DNA of 64,000 bases from CAZIVP01 sp964542915 (GTDB lineage Bacteria; Calditrichota; Calditrichia; Calditrichales; Calditrichaceae), in assembly GCA_964542915.1 (NCBI GenBank), contig CAZIVP010000014.1, positions 37,421 through 101,420 on the forward strand, in the 5' to 3' direction. Position 1 is the first letter of the stretch. Every line of letters starts with the position of its first letter. Shown here piece by piece: positions 41,301-50,459 of the stretch. The position numbers and the translations under genes were made by a program. The notes beneath the pieces are model-generated. The model did no database searches. It saw nothing but the letters and a program-made list of their open reading frames with translations, and was not told where the DNA came from.

Positions 41301-43193
41301 GGGAAAACGTGATACCAGCGTTTGAAAGTAAACTTTCGCTTCCGCAAATTTTTTATGATTGTAATAAATGCCTCCGGCTGCGGCCAGAAAATTGGGTGTA
41401 TATTCGCCATCCGGAAATAGGCGGATGTAATTATCGTACGCCTCTATCAAACGGCGTTCTTCATCGGTAAGGGATTCGGGACTCAGACGGGCCGCATTGG
41501 CAATGTCGATTTCGGCTAATCCTTTTTCCTGCGTTCCATATTTCATCTCGACAAGTGTATCAGCCGTGTAAACCGCGTTGAGCGCTGCTTCATGCTGGTG
41601 TTCCGTCTCTAAGTAATCGTTACTGACGCGAATATATTCCTCATAAGCCTGGTCAAAACGTCCCAGACGACTATCCAGCATATAAGCATAAGACCAGTTT
41701 ATATCGTAAGCGTTGGAATCGGACGGGAACGTATTGAGATATTTGCTGCAATGATCTGCAAATGTCTCATATTGCTCAATGGCCGGCTCTCCCTTAGAAA
41801 CCATCTCTTCCGCGGCTTCCAGATCCAATAAGATATTGGTGCGTAATGCCTGTTCGGATAATTCATAGGCTTTGTCCAAATAAGATATTTTGTTTTGCTG
41901 TTCGGCTTGATCTATGTGGGCATACCAATCGGATTTCGGTGAATAGCCTTCATAAAGATCCTGCCTGGCCAGATATGCCTGGCGATCCTGCCCCATGGTA
42001 TAAAGCGCATCGACAACATTTTTCTGGATTTGCGGCGCCTGATGGTACCTGGGATAGCGGTCGAGGAGCGTTTCATAGGCGTAGATCGCCTTCTTGGGTT
42101 CATCAATATTTTGAAACGTTTCTCCGATAGCCTGAAATATTTCCGGGCCGTAAGGACGATCACCTATTCGGTCCATTAATTCCGAGGCTTTATCAACACC
42201 GTTTTCTGTAAATGCCTCATCGGTAAAACTGATACCGATATATTCAATCGCTTCATCCCGGACCAATTGATTGGATATTTTACCCCTTGGGTCCAGCTCC
42301 TTTGCACGATTAATATCATCAACGACCGCCATAAAGTAGGTTATCGCATCGGCGTAATACCTTGGATTGCGCGCCGCCAGTTTATAATAGCTCCATCCCA
42401 GTTTATAGAGCGCTTCGTCGTATCGACGCGTATTTTTATATTTCAGAACGTTTTTATAAAGCTGAATGGCCTTCTGTAACTCGACGATGATCTGACCTTC
42501 CTCGGTTTTATCATCCCTGGGGGAGAAAAAATATTCCGCCAACTGCATGTAAGATTCCGGCGCGAATTTACTTTCGGGGTATTTATTGATCACTTCCTGA
42601 AAAATGCGGCGTCCGCGTTGGCCTTTACCCATGTGATCCAAAAGCCATGCTTTATTATAAAGGGCGTCATCCGCGTATTCGCTGGAAGGGTACTCATTTA
42701 AAATGCGATCGTAAACGGCGATCGCCTCTGAAAAATTATAGTCGGGAAATTTGGGCGGCTCGGGTTGTTCTTCCAATTCGCCTGCATCGTAGCGTTTTAA
42801 TTGCTTTTCGTATTCCACGAAAAGACTATCGTAGGCGTCTACCGCTTTATTATACCGTTCGTATTCTTCTTCAATGTAGTATTCGGCCAGCCGGATATAA
42901 ACTTTGTCCCGATCTTCGATGCGACCTGCTTTTTCTTTTAGAAAACTTTCGCTCCATTCCATTCCGCGATCCTGGGTTTGCTCCTCGCGGGTACGATATT
43001 CCCCGACCTTACTATCATAATGCTTGCGAATTTCGATAAGCTGATCAATGGTCATCTTTTTGAACAGAGTATCCGTATATTCATAACTCTGCTCCGTTTG
43101 AGCATACGTCTTCGACCCGAACCCGGCTCCAAACAGTAAAATAATTGGAACCAGTAAACTTTTTGAAAGTGTTGAAATTGTTTTAGGCCTCAT
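38364..43193 (-). CDS. Giant periplasmic TPR protein with C-terminal beta domain
   Basis: A 1609-residue exported protein. A signal peptide (residues 1-32, ending SKTYAQ) is followed by more than a thousand residues of TPR-type helical repeats, with many copies of the pattern A-x-x-x-Y-x-x-L-x-x-x-Y-P-x-S-x-Y-A (for example YDRILNEYPSSEYADDALYN, FQEVINKYPESKFAPESYM). About 1330-1590 is strand-rich and resembles a galactose-binding-type sandwich (WNLMDFDDSDWKNA, ITADDDYRVYLNGEYL variant, YYTLEIAIKQGQNILAVDV), interrupted by a Thr/Pro-rich linker. It could be the scaffold linking the ExbBD motor to the outer membrane. The start is 14 bases past the stop of the upstream TPR gene. Confidence 0.82.
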   Translation of the reverse strand: MRPKTISTLSKSLLVPIILLFGAGFGSKTYAQTEQSYEYTDTLFKKMTIDQLIEIRKHYDSKVGEYRTREEQTQDRGMEWSESFLKEKAGRIEDRDKVYIRLAEYYIEEEYERYNKAVDAYDSLFVEYEKQLKRYDAGELEEQPEPPKFPDYNFSEAIAVYDRILNEYPSSEYADDALYNKAWLLDHMGKGQRGRRIFQEVINKYPESKFAPESYMQLAEYFFSPRDDKTEEGQIIVELQKAIQLYKNVLKYKNTRRYDEALYKLGWSYYKLAARNPRYYADAITYFMAVVDDINRAKELDPRGKISNQLVRDEAIEYIGISFTDEAFTENGVDKASELMDRIGDRPYGPEIFQAIGETFQNIDEPKKAIYAYETLLDRYPRYHQAPQIQKNVVDALYTMGQDRQAYLARQDLYEGYSPKSDWYAHIDQAEQQNKISYLDKAYELSEQALRTNILLDLEAAEEMVSKGEPAIEQYETFADHCSKYLNTFPSDSNAYDINWSYAYMLDSRLGRFDQAYEEYIRVSNDYLETEHQHEAALNAVYTADTLVEMKYGTQEKGLAEIDIANAARLSPESLTDEERRLIEAYDNYIRLFPDGEYTPNFLAAAGGIYYNHKKFAEAKVYFQTLVSRFPGAEQKSLALRSIMDSYFALGKFKDSEIMAKRILDEVAVSEEQKDFARKRMGQAIFKNAEYLEDQGDYFAAANEYKRVYKEASEDQQLAEAALFNAGLNYERVKDWVRAINVFDTLAVVYPDSRYALPSLEKMAGAYTELEQFTQAAQIYERIYNKFSDAENAEPALYNASYYYQKGENWQDAIRVNTEYIEQYPDKSYATDLFFTNAKLYLKMDNVQEANRIYEAFANRFPDDPRTVTAFYERGKYYMDNGRIEEAKAEFNKAINRSENFREQGKDPNAYIAAEAVNALADILHDEFVAIELEPPQSNIESKMTEMRDLLTELNDAYRKVVSFASPRSFEAVYNIARSYEEFADIYANQQIDPSLNQDERFVQRQKINQQASKLYDRAVEEYQNVVDKLPAVAERLGVDLTSAPASEDTAAVLASVDTTQQSGISRATEVDSTRKIAVKYYSKAQDKISELLYTEAHLLAENVYQAVDVQAPSNDPVKNLIYNLTVLQKVASPAIQKTMDAHMHNMERSHELGLSNKYVEESKRQILLTSNIMAKEIEDLVHEALDQYVSKRDEIKEMIKMEYGATNEQGMDYLALDNVASQMLDYVKILSREIINSYAKTLTIAREKGIKNDLVKSTEDHMLRHAVEITDTMTVLAAEAQQTSERYRAIFDSTQNYNYDDGALFFENYYFDLTDFARGIMDLAFQKQQEFEIDNLWANKLLLKLIKLDPMAYSESVEREKLHIITDDSWKYNKTYFAGKWNLMDFDDSDWKNAAIVDAYDSADPFLGLDLEKEPFNIWIRTEETVTPTPTTVPDSLNYVGGDTLQETLPADTAMLTTDTLQSTTEDTMLALGETSESDTIAFFRKIFTLNGQPMNGKIFVTADDDYRVYLNGEYLIDDEANQYAVLDSLDYYTLEIAIKQGQNILAVDVEDKDLTGKGLKLYAVFEYLPTDIESEQAKRAKVREIIVDPEVLQRVNILNKNRISLKQ

Positions 43194-43207
43194 TCTACAA
43201 ATCCAAT

Positions 43208-45850
43208 TTATTCTTGATCGGTTTTTGTATCAATTTTAGGCGGTTCTGTGTTGCTCGGCGGTTGGGTATTATCCTGGTTCTGCTCATAATCAATTTCACT
43301 GTCGTGTGTATCGAAATAGCTCTCCTCAAACTGTCGGTCAAGTTCTTCTCGTTCCCGTAGACGTTCCTGACGCCTGACCTGCCGCGTCATCAAAGTGATT
43401 TCATTATTGATCTGCTCGATCTTATGCTCCACATTCTCTTTGCGCGTCTGCAAAAAATTATTAATCGCCTGAATTTGTTTCTGCATATATGATACCTGAT
43501 CGGCCTGCATTTTTTTGATCGCGAAATTCACATTGGCCATACCGAATGCGCCATAATCGCTCCATCGATCAAGGTTGATGTCACTCGACTCAATATCCAT
43601 GGCAAACGCTCGTGTTTGTAAATAATCGAGACGGGCTTCAATTTCTTTAAAGCGATCTCGTGCGAGCTCCAATTGTACCACCTGCTTAAATTGTTTCGCT
43701 GCTTTCGCTTCTTCTATACGTCGTTCGATTTCATCAAGGCGCATGGCGACCATTTCGCGCTGACCCTGAATATCGTTGCGCATTGACCGGATGGTTTGGT
43801 TCTTTTGCTCGATAACGCTCGCTTTTCGCGCTAAAGGATGATCATCAAAATAATTGATGCCGAGCTTCGATGGCTTTGTAACCGGAACCGCATTAACCGC
43901 TTTGTAGATTTTCATTTCCAGATCTTTGATTCGGGAAACAAGCTGTTTACTGCCGCGCTCTTTGGCCTTTGCCTTCAGACGTTGCAATTCATCCAACTCG
44001 GAATTCAATCGTTCAATCTCGTTCTTTGCGGCAACACCGACCGAGCTCAAATCCATGTATTTTAACTCGAACAAAGGTTGTTCAATTTTCTCTTTCATCC
44101 GTTCCGCACGCTCGAATGCCGCCATGTTTTTATTTTCTAACGCTTTTTCCTGAATCGCATCCAAATCATCTTTTTTTGCCATCAACTGTTCTTGCTCGCT
44201 ATTAAAGTCATCCGATAACAGCTTGAAGTCTTTTGATTTATAAGCATATTCGTAGTTTTCAATCGCATCTCTCGGCCTGTTTTCAAGTTGCTGGATATAG
44301 GCCAGAAGCGACTTGGCTTCCAGCGTGTATTCCGAGGCATAAAACACATCCAGCAAGATATCAATATACTTTTTGGCCCGGCTGAAATCGCGGTTATCGG
44401 CAAGCTGTTTTTGCAATTCGATTTGATAAAAAGCCCAGGCATAAGCCATAAGCACACGATCGTAGTGTTCGTAATTACCATTAATACGATCGAAATAGTT
44501 GATCGCTTTAGCGTAATTACCCTCCTCATAACTGATCATGCCTAATTTCAGTAAAATATCGAAGCGGAAACCGGGATTCAGGTTCTTTTTTTGTAACAGC
44601 GCCTCTAACAGATTACGGGCTTCCTCAAAATTGTTCAAGCCGAAATACGCTTCGGCCAAAATGTAACGCGCCTGGTTGCCATATTGGGATTTAGCCGGAA
44701 TCTCGTAGGCAAATTTAACAGCGTCTTCGAATTGCCCGGCCCTCAGCGCCGCCTGTGTAGCCAACAATAGAGGCACATATAACCGTTCGTCATTGACAGG
44801 CGCCAATGTCTGTAGCTTGCGCATCCATGTCAAAACCTGATCGAACTCCTTAAAATGGTAACCGATTTCAATTAAATGGGTATATGCGGAGATCAGATAG
44901 GACGAAGAGGGATACTCCCGCACCAAAATTTGAAAATCGTCGCGGGCTTCATTAAATCGATTCAATTCATAATTGGCCCGCGCCCGAAAGTATCGGCAAT
45001 CATCCAACTGCCCGATAAATCCGTAGCGTTTTAAAATCTCACCGAAGGATCGTTGCGCCAGATCGTAATATCCATAATTAAACGCCTCCGAGGCCTGGCG
45101 TAGTTCCCGCTGAAACATGCGCTCTTTTTCTGCCTGTGAGCCGTTTTCCAGAAGCCGGTTTTTAATAATGCGCAGATCCGTCCAACGTAGTTTATACTTC
45201 ACCCGTTCACTTCGGCGCCACTCGCTATAAAGGTCGAAAATGGAATTATTAGCGGAAAAATTCTCCTCTTCGACGCGCGCTTCTAAATCCACTTTACTGC
45301 CAAAGGTCTCCCGCATCTCCACACGGGTATCACGGAAGGTTTCAGAGAACTTCGGGTTTTCCCGGAGACTGGCATTGGGGTCCAGCTTCACCACCTCTTC
45401 CGCGATATAGAGAAGTTGTACGGCGTCGTCAATAAACCGTTGACGCTGATAATTGATGATGCCTCCATCGATGGTCGCTTCAATTTTGCTTTCCAGGTTG
45501 TCAATAAAAGCGATTAATTCCGGCGGACCGTAACCGGATAAACGCTGTTTCAATAAACGAACTTCGGCTAAACGGTCCTGAAGACGCTCAAAATAGTTCC
45601 GCCTTACATTATCGATACCCGATACACGGTTTTTGATTTCCTGATTGATCATACGAATCTGCTGGATCAGAAAACGTTCCTGATCAATCGAATATTCGCC
45701 GAAATCCACCATTAACTGCCGGACGTGTTCCTGTAAGGCATTGTTAAATTTTGTCTGAAGCGGAACGGAACGGTCTGATTCCTGAGCATGAATGTTCACT
45801 TGAGCGATCAATAAAAAAGATAAAAAAGTAAGCAAGCTATTTGCTTTCAT
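43208..45850 (-). CDS. Exported TPR/coiled-coil protein
   Basis: An 880-residue exported protein, first gene of the motor operon. Signal peptide MKANSLLTFLSFLLIAQVNI (cleavage after HAQ), helical N-terminus about 30-230, TPR repeats about 250-560 (FGEILKRYGFIGQLDDCRYF, YILAEAYFGLNNFEEARNLL, FDILLKLGMISYEEGNYAKA), then long coiled coils about 570-860 (LNSELDELQRLKAKAKERG; MRLDEIERRIEEAKAAKQF) and a polar Asn/Pro/Thr tail. It shares style but not evident sequence with the following giant TPR protein. A promoter candidate lies upstream at 45893-45920. Confidence 0.8.
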   Translation of the reverse strand: MKANSLLTFLSFLLIAQVNIHAQESDRSVPLQTKFNNALQEHVRQLMVDFGEYSIDQERFLIQQIRMINQEIKNRVSGIDNVRRNYFERLQDRLAEVRLLKQRLSGYGPPELIAFIDNLESKIEATIDGGIINYQRQRFIDDAVQLLYIAEEVVKLDPNASLRENPKFSETFRDTRVEMRETFGSKVDLEARVEEENFSANNSIFDLYSEWRRSERVKYKLRWTDLRIIKNRLLENGSQAEKERMFQRELRQASEAFNYGYYDLAQRSFGEILKRYGFIGQLDDCRYFRARANYELNRFNEARDDFQILVREYPSSSYLISAYTHLIEIGYHFKEFDQVLTWMRKLQTLAPVNDERLYVPLLLATQAALRAGQFEDAVKFAYEIPAKSQYGNQARYILAEAYFGLNNFEEARNLLEALLQKKNLNPGFRFDILLKLGMISYEEGNYAKAINYFDRINGNYEHYDRVLMAYAWAFYQIELQKQLADNRDFSRAKKYIDILLDVFYASEYTLEAKSLLAYIQQLENRPRDAIENYEYAYKSKDFKLLSDDFNSEQEQLMAKKDDLDAIQEKALENKNMAAFERAERMKEKIEQPLFELKYMDLSSVGVAAKNEIERLNSELDELQRLKAKAKERGSKQLVSRIKDLEMKIYKAVNAVPVTKPSKLGINYFDDHPLARKASVIEQKNQTIRSMRNDIQGQREMVAMRLDEIERRIEEAKAAKQFKQVVQLELARDRFKEIEARLDYLQTRAFAMDIESSDINLDRWSDYGAFGMANVNFAIKKMQADQVSYMQKQIQAINNFLQTRKENVEHKIEQINNEITLMTRQVRRQERLREREELDRQFEESYFDTHDSEIDYEQNQDNTQPPSNTEPPKIDTKTDQE

Positions 45851-45892
45851 AGTGGAAACCTAACTTTTGATCGGCAGTAACAATTTTTGATA

Positions 45893-45920
45893 AATTTAAT
45901 ATTATTTGTACCTCAGTCAA
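45893..45920 (-). promoter_or_regulatory. Candidate sigma-70 promoter of the TPR/ExbBD operon
   Basis: On the minus strand TTGACT (45920-45915) and TAAATT (45898-45893) are 16 bases apart, five and four of six matches to consensus, in an AT-rich context. A start near 45886 would leave a leader of about 36 bases to the ATG at 45850. Confidence 0.4.
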
Positions 45921-46111
45921 GGTTTTAGATTATTCTTACAATTAAAACCAGATGAAGCTCTCATACGGAAAACAATCGCAATCGATCGGGCACCGGTCAT
46001 TATACCACCCTTCTAACATAACGTGTGTTGATGGCATTCCACACCAACCCATTAATGGTGCGTAAATTTAAATTTGAAATTAAACTGATTCAGACGAACC
46101 GGGGTGCTTGG

Positions 46112-46519
46112 CTACTGATGTTGTGCAATCTTTAGGCGATTTAAGGCTCGGGCAAGGGCGAGACGCGCCCTATCGTAGTCAATGTCCGCATCATCGGATG
46201 AGAGGCGTTCTTCAGCGCGCGCTTTCGCGCTTCGTGCACGTTCCACGTCGATATTCTTGTCCAGCTCCGCTGATTCCAACATAACACTGACGTTATTGTC
46301 TTTGACCTCGCAAAAACCGCCGCTGGTCGCTATGCGTTGGATTTCATCGCCATTCAGGTTCACCGTAATTGCCCCGATTTCAACTGCCGCAATCATGGAA
46401 GCGTGATCCTTCATTATCTGAAATTGACCTAGCGCTCCCGGAATGATACAACTATCGGCTTCTGTATGGTAAACTTTACCAAAGGGCGTAACAATTTCTA
46501 CCTGAATTTCTGCTGCCAT
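46112..46519 (-). CDS. atpC: ATP synthase F1 subunit epsilon
   Basis: A 135-residue central-stalk subunit. N-terminal beta sandwich (EIQVEIVTPFGKVYHTEADSCI, GALGQFQIMKDHASMIAAVEIGAI) and C-terminal helical hairpin (RARSAKARAEERL, DRARLALARALNRLKI). The ATG at 46519 is preferred over the TTG at 46540 because GAGGAAAG lies upstream and the family begins here. It closes the atp operon, 103 bases after atpD; I see no clear terminator downstream, and 261 bases then separate it from the TPR gene. Confidence 0.94.
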   Translation of the reverse strand: MAAEIQVEIVTPFGKVYHTEADSCIIPGALGQFQIMKDHASMIAAVEIGAITVNLNGDEIQRIATSGGFCEVKDNNVSVMLESAELDKNIDVERARSAKARAEERLSSDDADIDYDRARLALARALNRLKIAQHQ

Positions 46520-46622
46520 TCTTACTCTTTCCTCGCTCAAAAATATCGACGGTTTCGATAAAAAACTTTAACTCAAAGGATACCGTTTCGACCCTTTTGT
46601 ATGATTGAGATTTAAGTAATGA

Positions 46623-48017
46623 TTATTCTTCCATTTTCTTTGCGTTTTCCAGAGCTTCATCTATATTGCCGACCATATAAAACGCTTGTTCGGGGATATC
46701 GTCGTGTTCACCTTCGATAATGCCCTTAAAGCCTTTTACGGTTTCTTCAAGCGGCACATATTTACCGGGCGTGTTCGTAAATTCTTCGGCAACAAAAAAC
46801 GGTTGTGACAAAAAGCGTTGGATCTTACGGGCACGGGCAACGACGATTTTATCTTCCTCGCTCAGTTCATCCATACCCAATATGGCAATAATGTCCTGCA
46901 AATCCTTATATTTCTGCAAGATTTCCTGGACGGTTTTTGCTACATAATAGTGCTCATCACCAACGATGCGCGGGTCCAGAATACGCGAAGTCGAATCCAG
47001 AGGATCGACGGCGGGATAAATGCCCTGTTCCACGATGCGTCTTGAAAGGACGGTAGTGGCATCCAGATGGGAGAAGGTCGTCGCAGGCGCCGGGTCGGTC
47101 AAATCGTCGGCAGGAACATAAATAGCCTGCACTGAGGTAATCGAACCTTTATTGGTCGATGTAATGCGTTCCTGCAGGTCGCCCATTTCGGTGGCCAGCG
47201 TAGGCTGGTAGCCCACGGCCGAAGGCATGCGTCCCAGCAAAGCGGACACTTCGGAACCGGCCTGTGTAAATCGGAAGATGTTATCGATGAATAAAAGCAC
47301 ATCCTTGCCTTCTTCATCGCGGAAGTATTCGGCGGTTGTCAGTCCGGTTAATCCAACCCGCTGCCGGGCGCCGGGCGGTTCGTTCATCTGTCCGAATACC
47401 AGCGCGGTCTTTTCGAGTACGCCGGATTCTTTCATTTCCAGCCACAAGTCGTTTCCTTCGCGCGTGCGCTCGCCAACGCCCGAAAACACGGAATAGCCCC
47501 CATGCTCCGTAGCGATATTGCGAATCAGTTCCATAATAAGCACGGTTTTACCCACGCCCGCGCCGCCGAAAAGACCGGTTTTACCGCCTTTGGCGTAGGG
47601 CTCCAGAAGATCGATAACCTTAATGCCGGTTTCCAGTAGTTCGTCGGAAGTACTCAGATCAACCATCGGAGGCGCTTCGCGGTGAATCGGCGCACGTTTT
47701 TTTGTTTTAATTTCTCCCTGCTGATCAATGGGTTCGCCGACCACATTCATCAAACGTCCCAGGGTTTCAGGTCCCACGGGTACGGAAATCGGACTTTCGG
47801 TATCCAGCGCGTCCATGCCGCGGACCAATCCATCCGTAGAATCCATTGCCACGGTACGCACCATATTTTCTCCCAGATGCTGGTGCACTTCGGCCGTCAG
47901 TGTACTTCCGTCTTCACGTTCAATTTTAATCGCATTGTAGATAGCCGGTAACTTATCTTCTTCGAATTCGATATCCAGTACCGGCCCGATGATCTGTTTA
48001 ATTTTGCCTTTATTCAT
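46623..48017 (-). CDS. atpD: ATP synthase F1 subunit beta
   Basis: A 464-residue catalytic subunit. Walker A GGAGVGKTVLIMELI, Walker B-associated DVLLFIDNIFRFTQAGSEVSALLGRMPSAVGYQPTLA, the catalytic glutamate in GERTREGNDL and the DELSEEDK (DELSEED) lever are all present, meaning a normal working enzyme. Length is typical. It follows atpG by 27 bases with AGGAAG before the ATG. Confidence 0.98.
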   Translation of the reverse strand: MNKGKIKQIIGPVLDIEFEEDKLPAIYNAIKIEREDGSTLTAEVHQHLGENMVRTVAMDSTDGLVRGMDALDTESPISVPVGPETLGRLMNVVGEPIDQQGEIKTKKRAPIHREAPPMVDLSTSDELLETGIKVIDLLEPYAKGGKTGLFGGAGVGKTVLIMELIRNIATEHGGYSVFSGVGERTREGNDLWLEMKESGVLEKTALVFGQMNEPPGARQRVGLTGLTTAEYFRDEEGKDVLLFIDNIFRFTQAGSEVSALLGRMPSAVGYQPTLATEMGDLQERITSTNKGSITSVQAIYVPADDLTDPAPATTFSHLDATTVLSRRIVEQGIYPAVDPLDSTSRILDPRIVGDEHYYVAKTVQEILQKYKDLQDIIAILGMDELSEEDKIVVARARKIQRFLSQPFFVAEEFTNTPGKYVPLEETVKGFKGIIEGEHDDIPEQAFYMVGNIDEALENAKKMEE

Positions 48018-48044
48018 AGAACACTTCCTACGTTTTACCTGTCG

Positions 48045-48914
48045 CTAACTTTCTTTTAAGGCTTCGGCGCCGCCGACGATTTCGGAAATCTCTTTGGTAA
48101 TGGCGGCCTGACGCGAACGGTTATAATAAATGGTAAGATTGTTGATTAACTCTTCCGCATTATCGGTCGCATTTTCCATGGCCGTCATGCGGGCGCCCTG
48201 TTCAGCCGCATTACTTTCGAGCAGAATGCGCCAGATTTGGACGTTCAAATGCTTTGGTATCACCTGATTCAGGATGGTTTGTTTATCCGGCTCGTATAAG
48301 AAATCGACCTTCTCTTTACTCTCTTTCATCTCTTCATCCGGCTGGAACGGTAAAAATTGTTCGACGCGCAGGTTCTGCTGGATGGCCGATTTGAATTCGT
48401 TATAAACAAACTCAATACGGTCGAGATGGCCGTTCACATACCAGGAGATTAAATCCCGCGATATCTCCACCGCATGTTCAAAAGCCAATTCATTGAAAAA
48501 ATTGATTTTATGTTTTTTGAGCAAAAAGTCCCGTCTACGGAAAAAATCATAACCTTTGCGGCCGAGGATATAATAGGATACTTCGCTGTCCTGAAAATCT
48601 TTCAGGCGATCCGAGGCGCGGCGCACGATGTTGCTGTTGAAGGCCCCGCATAGCCCACGATCGGCTGTGACAACGACGGTAAGAACACGCTCCACCGGCC
48701 GCTGCTGCATCAGCGGAATGTGCGAAACATCACCGGACAACGCCGTGAGATGTGCAATCAGGTCGCGCATCTCATAGGCGTAAGGACGAATGGCTAAAAT
48801 ACTATCCTGTGCTTTTCGCAATTTAGCGGCCGCCACCATCTTCATGGCTTTGGTGATCTGCTGCGTATTCTTAATGCTTGCGATTCGGGAGCGTATTTCG
48901 CGTAAGGTGGCCAT
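48045..48914 (-). CDS. atpG: ATP synthase F1 subunit gamma
   Basis: A 289-residue rotor shaft. Both terminal helices show the family signatures: TLREIRSRIASIKNTQQITKAMKMVAAAKLRKAQ at the start (given here in words: RIASIKNTQQITKAMKMVAA) and ATDNAEELINNLTIYYNRSRQA with ITKEISEIVGGAEAL at the end. VTADRGLCGAFNSNI is the conserved middle. The ATG at 48914 overlaps the atpA stop by one base (TGATG); a GTG three bases earlier is also possible. Translational coupling to atpA is expected. Confidence 0.97.
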   Translation of the reverse strand: MATLREIRSRIASIKNTQQITKAMKMVAAAKLRKAQDSILAIRPYAYEMRDLIAHLTALSGDVSHIPLMQQRPVERVLTVVVTADRGLCGAFNSNIVRRASDRLKDFQDSEVSYYILGRKGYDFFRRRDFLLKKHKINFFNELAFEHAVEISRDLISWYVNGHLDRIEFVYNEFKSAIQQNLRVEQFLPFQPDEEMKESKEKVDFLYEPDKQTILNQVIPKHLNVQIWRILLESNAAEQGARMTAMENATDNAEELINNLTIYYNRSRQAAITKEISEIVGGAEALKES

Positions 48915-50437
48915 CACTCTTCCTCAACTTTGAAACTGCCTGTAAATCCATCCAGAGCTTTATTCAATTCTTCTCTGATCTCGTCGCTCAATTCTTGTTG
49001 CTCGGCAATGGAGGGTAGCAGCTTGGGATATTTCGTATCCAGATATTCAAGAAATTCTTTTTCGAATCGCCCCAGAACCTCCACCGGAAATTGATCCAGA
49101 TACCCATTGGTAGCCGCATATATGATTACGATCTGTTTTTCGAAAGGCATCGGTACGTACTGGTCCTGTTTCAGCACCTCCACAAGACGTTCGCCGCGTC
49201 GCAGCTGTCTCTGTGTCGTCGGATCGAGATCGGAGCCGAATTTGGCAAAGGCTTCCATCTCCCGGTACTGCGCCAGTTCCAGGCGTAAACGTCCCGCAAC
49301 CTGTTTCATGGCTTTAATCTGAGCGCTGCCCCCTACGCGGGAAACGGAAATCCCCACATTAATGGCAGGCCGCACGCCGGAATAAAACAAATCCGATTCC
49401 AGGAAAATCTGACCGTCGGTAATCGAAATCACATTGGTCGGAATATAGGCGGAAACATCGCCGGCCTGCGTCTCGATAATCGGCAGGGCAGTCAGCGAAC
49501 CGCCGCCGAGCTCGTCGCTCAATTTTGCCGCCCGTTCCAATAGGCGCGAATGGAGATAGAATACGTCGCCGGGATAGGCTTCACGGCCCGGCGGGCGTCG
49601 CAAAAGCAACGAAACCTGGCGATACGCCCAGGCGTGTTTGGTAAGATCGTCGAATACCACCAGTGCGTGGCGTCCGTTATCACGGAAGTACTCGCCCATG
49701 GCAGCGCCGGCGTACGGCGCAAGAAACTGAAGCGGCGCCGGTTCACTGGCATTGGCAGCGACCACAATGGTATTATCCATCGCGCCGTTTTCTTCAAAGG
49801 TTTTAACGGCCTTTGCTACGGTGGATGCTTTTTGGCCCACAGCCACGTAAATACATACCACATCTTTATCGCGCTGGTTGATAATGGTATCTACTGCAAT
49901 AGCAGTTTTACCCGTCTGCCGGTCCCCGATGATCAATTCGCGCTGGCCGCGGCCGATGGGAATCATCGAATCCACCGCTTTTAAACCGGTGGCCAATGGT
50001 TCTTTAACGGGTTGGCGCGACACCACGCCGGTGGCCTTGCGTTCCACCTGAGCGAATTGATCGCTGTCGATTTTACCTTTACCGTCAACGGGGCGCCCCA
50101 AAGGATTGACAACCCGACCCAGCAAGGCATCGCCGGTGGGTACTTCGACCACTTTATTGGTACGTTTGACAGTATCACCCTCTTTGATCAAGGTGTCCTC
50201 GCCAAATAAAATGGCGCCCACATTATCTTCCTCCAGGTTGAACACCATTCCCATCACTTCACCGGGAAATTCCACCAATTCGCCCGCCATCACGTTTTCC
50301 AGTCCGTGAATACGGGCAATACCGTCGCCAACCTGCAAAACGGTTCCAACTTCGTATATGTCGGTTTCCTGCTTAAAATCTTTTAACTGTTGTTTCAGAA
50401 TCGCAGATACTTCATCTGGTCTGACTGCATTACTCAT
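48914..50437 (-). CDS. atpA: ATP synthase F1 subunit alpha
   Basis: A 507-residue regulatory subunit of the F1 head. Walker A GDRQTGKTAIAVDTII, arginine-finger region SVSRVGGSAQIKAMK, and the VYVAVGQKASTVAKAV and PGREAYPGDVFYLHSRLLERAAKL segments show a normal subunit. GAGGT lies eight bases before the ATG. It follows atpH by 22 bases. Confidence 0.98.
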   Translation of the reverse strand: MSNAVRPDEVSAILKQQLKDFKQETDIYEVGTVLQVGDGIARIHGLENVMAGELVEFPGEVMGMVFNLEEDNVGAILFGEDTLIKEGDTVKRTNKVVEVPTGDALLGRVVNPLGRPVDGKGKIDSDQFAQVERKATGVVSRQPVKEPLATGLKAVDSMIPIGRGQRELIIGDRQTGKTAIAVDTIINQRDKDVVCIYVAVGQKASTVAKAVKTFEENGAMDNTIVVAANASEPAPLQFLAPYAGAAMGEYFRDNGRHALVVFDDLTKHAWAYRQVSLLLRRPPGREAYPGDVFYLHSRLLERAAKLSDELGGGSLTALPIIETQAGDVSAYIPTNVISITDGQIFLESDLFYSGVRPAINVGISVSRVGGSAQIKAMKQVAGRLRLELAQYREMEAFAKFGSDLDPTTQRQLRRGERLVEVLKQDQYVPMPFEKQIVIIYAATNGYLDQFPVEVLGRFEKEFLEYLDTKYPKLLPSIAEQQELSDEIREELNKALDGFTGSFKVEEE

Positions 50438-50459
50438 CTGCGTAACCTCATGTTTTTAA

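Noticed and set aside
46051..46060. CCATTAATGG palindrome downstream of atpC
   Set aside because: Ten bases only and no T run; chance is likely, and no atp terminator can be claimed.
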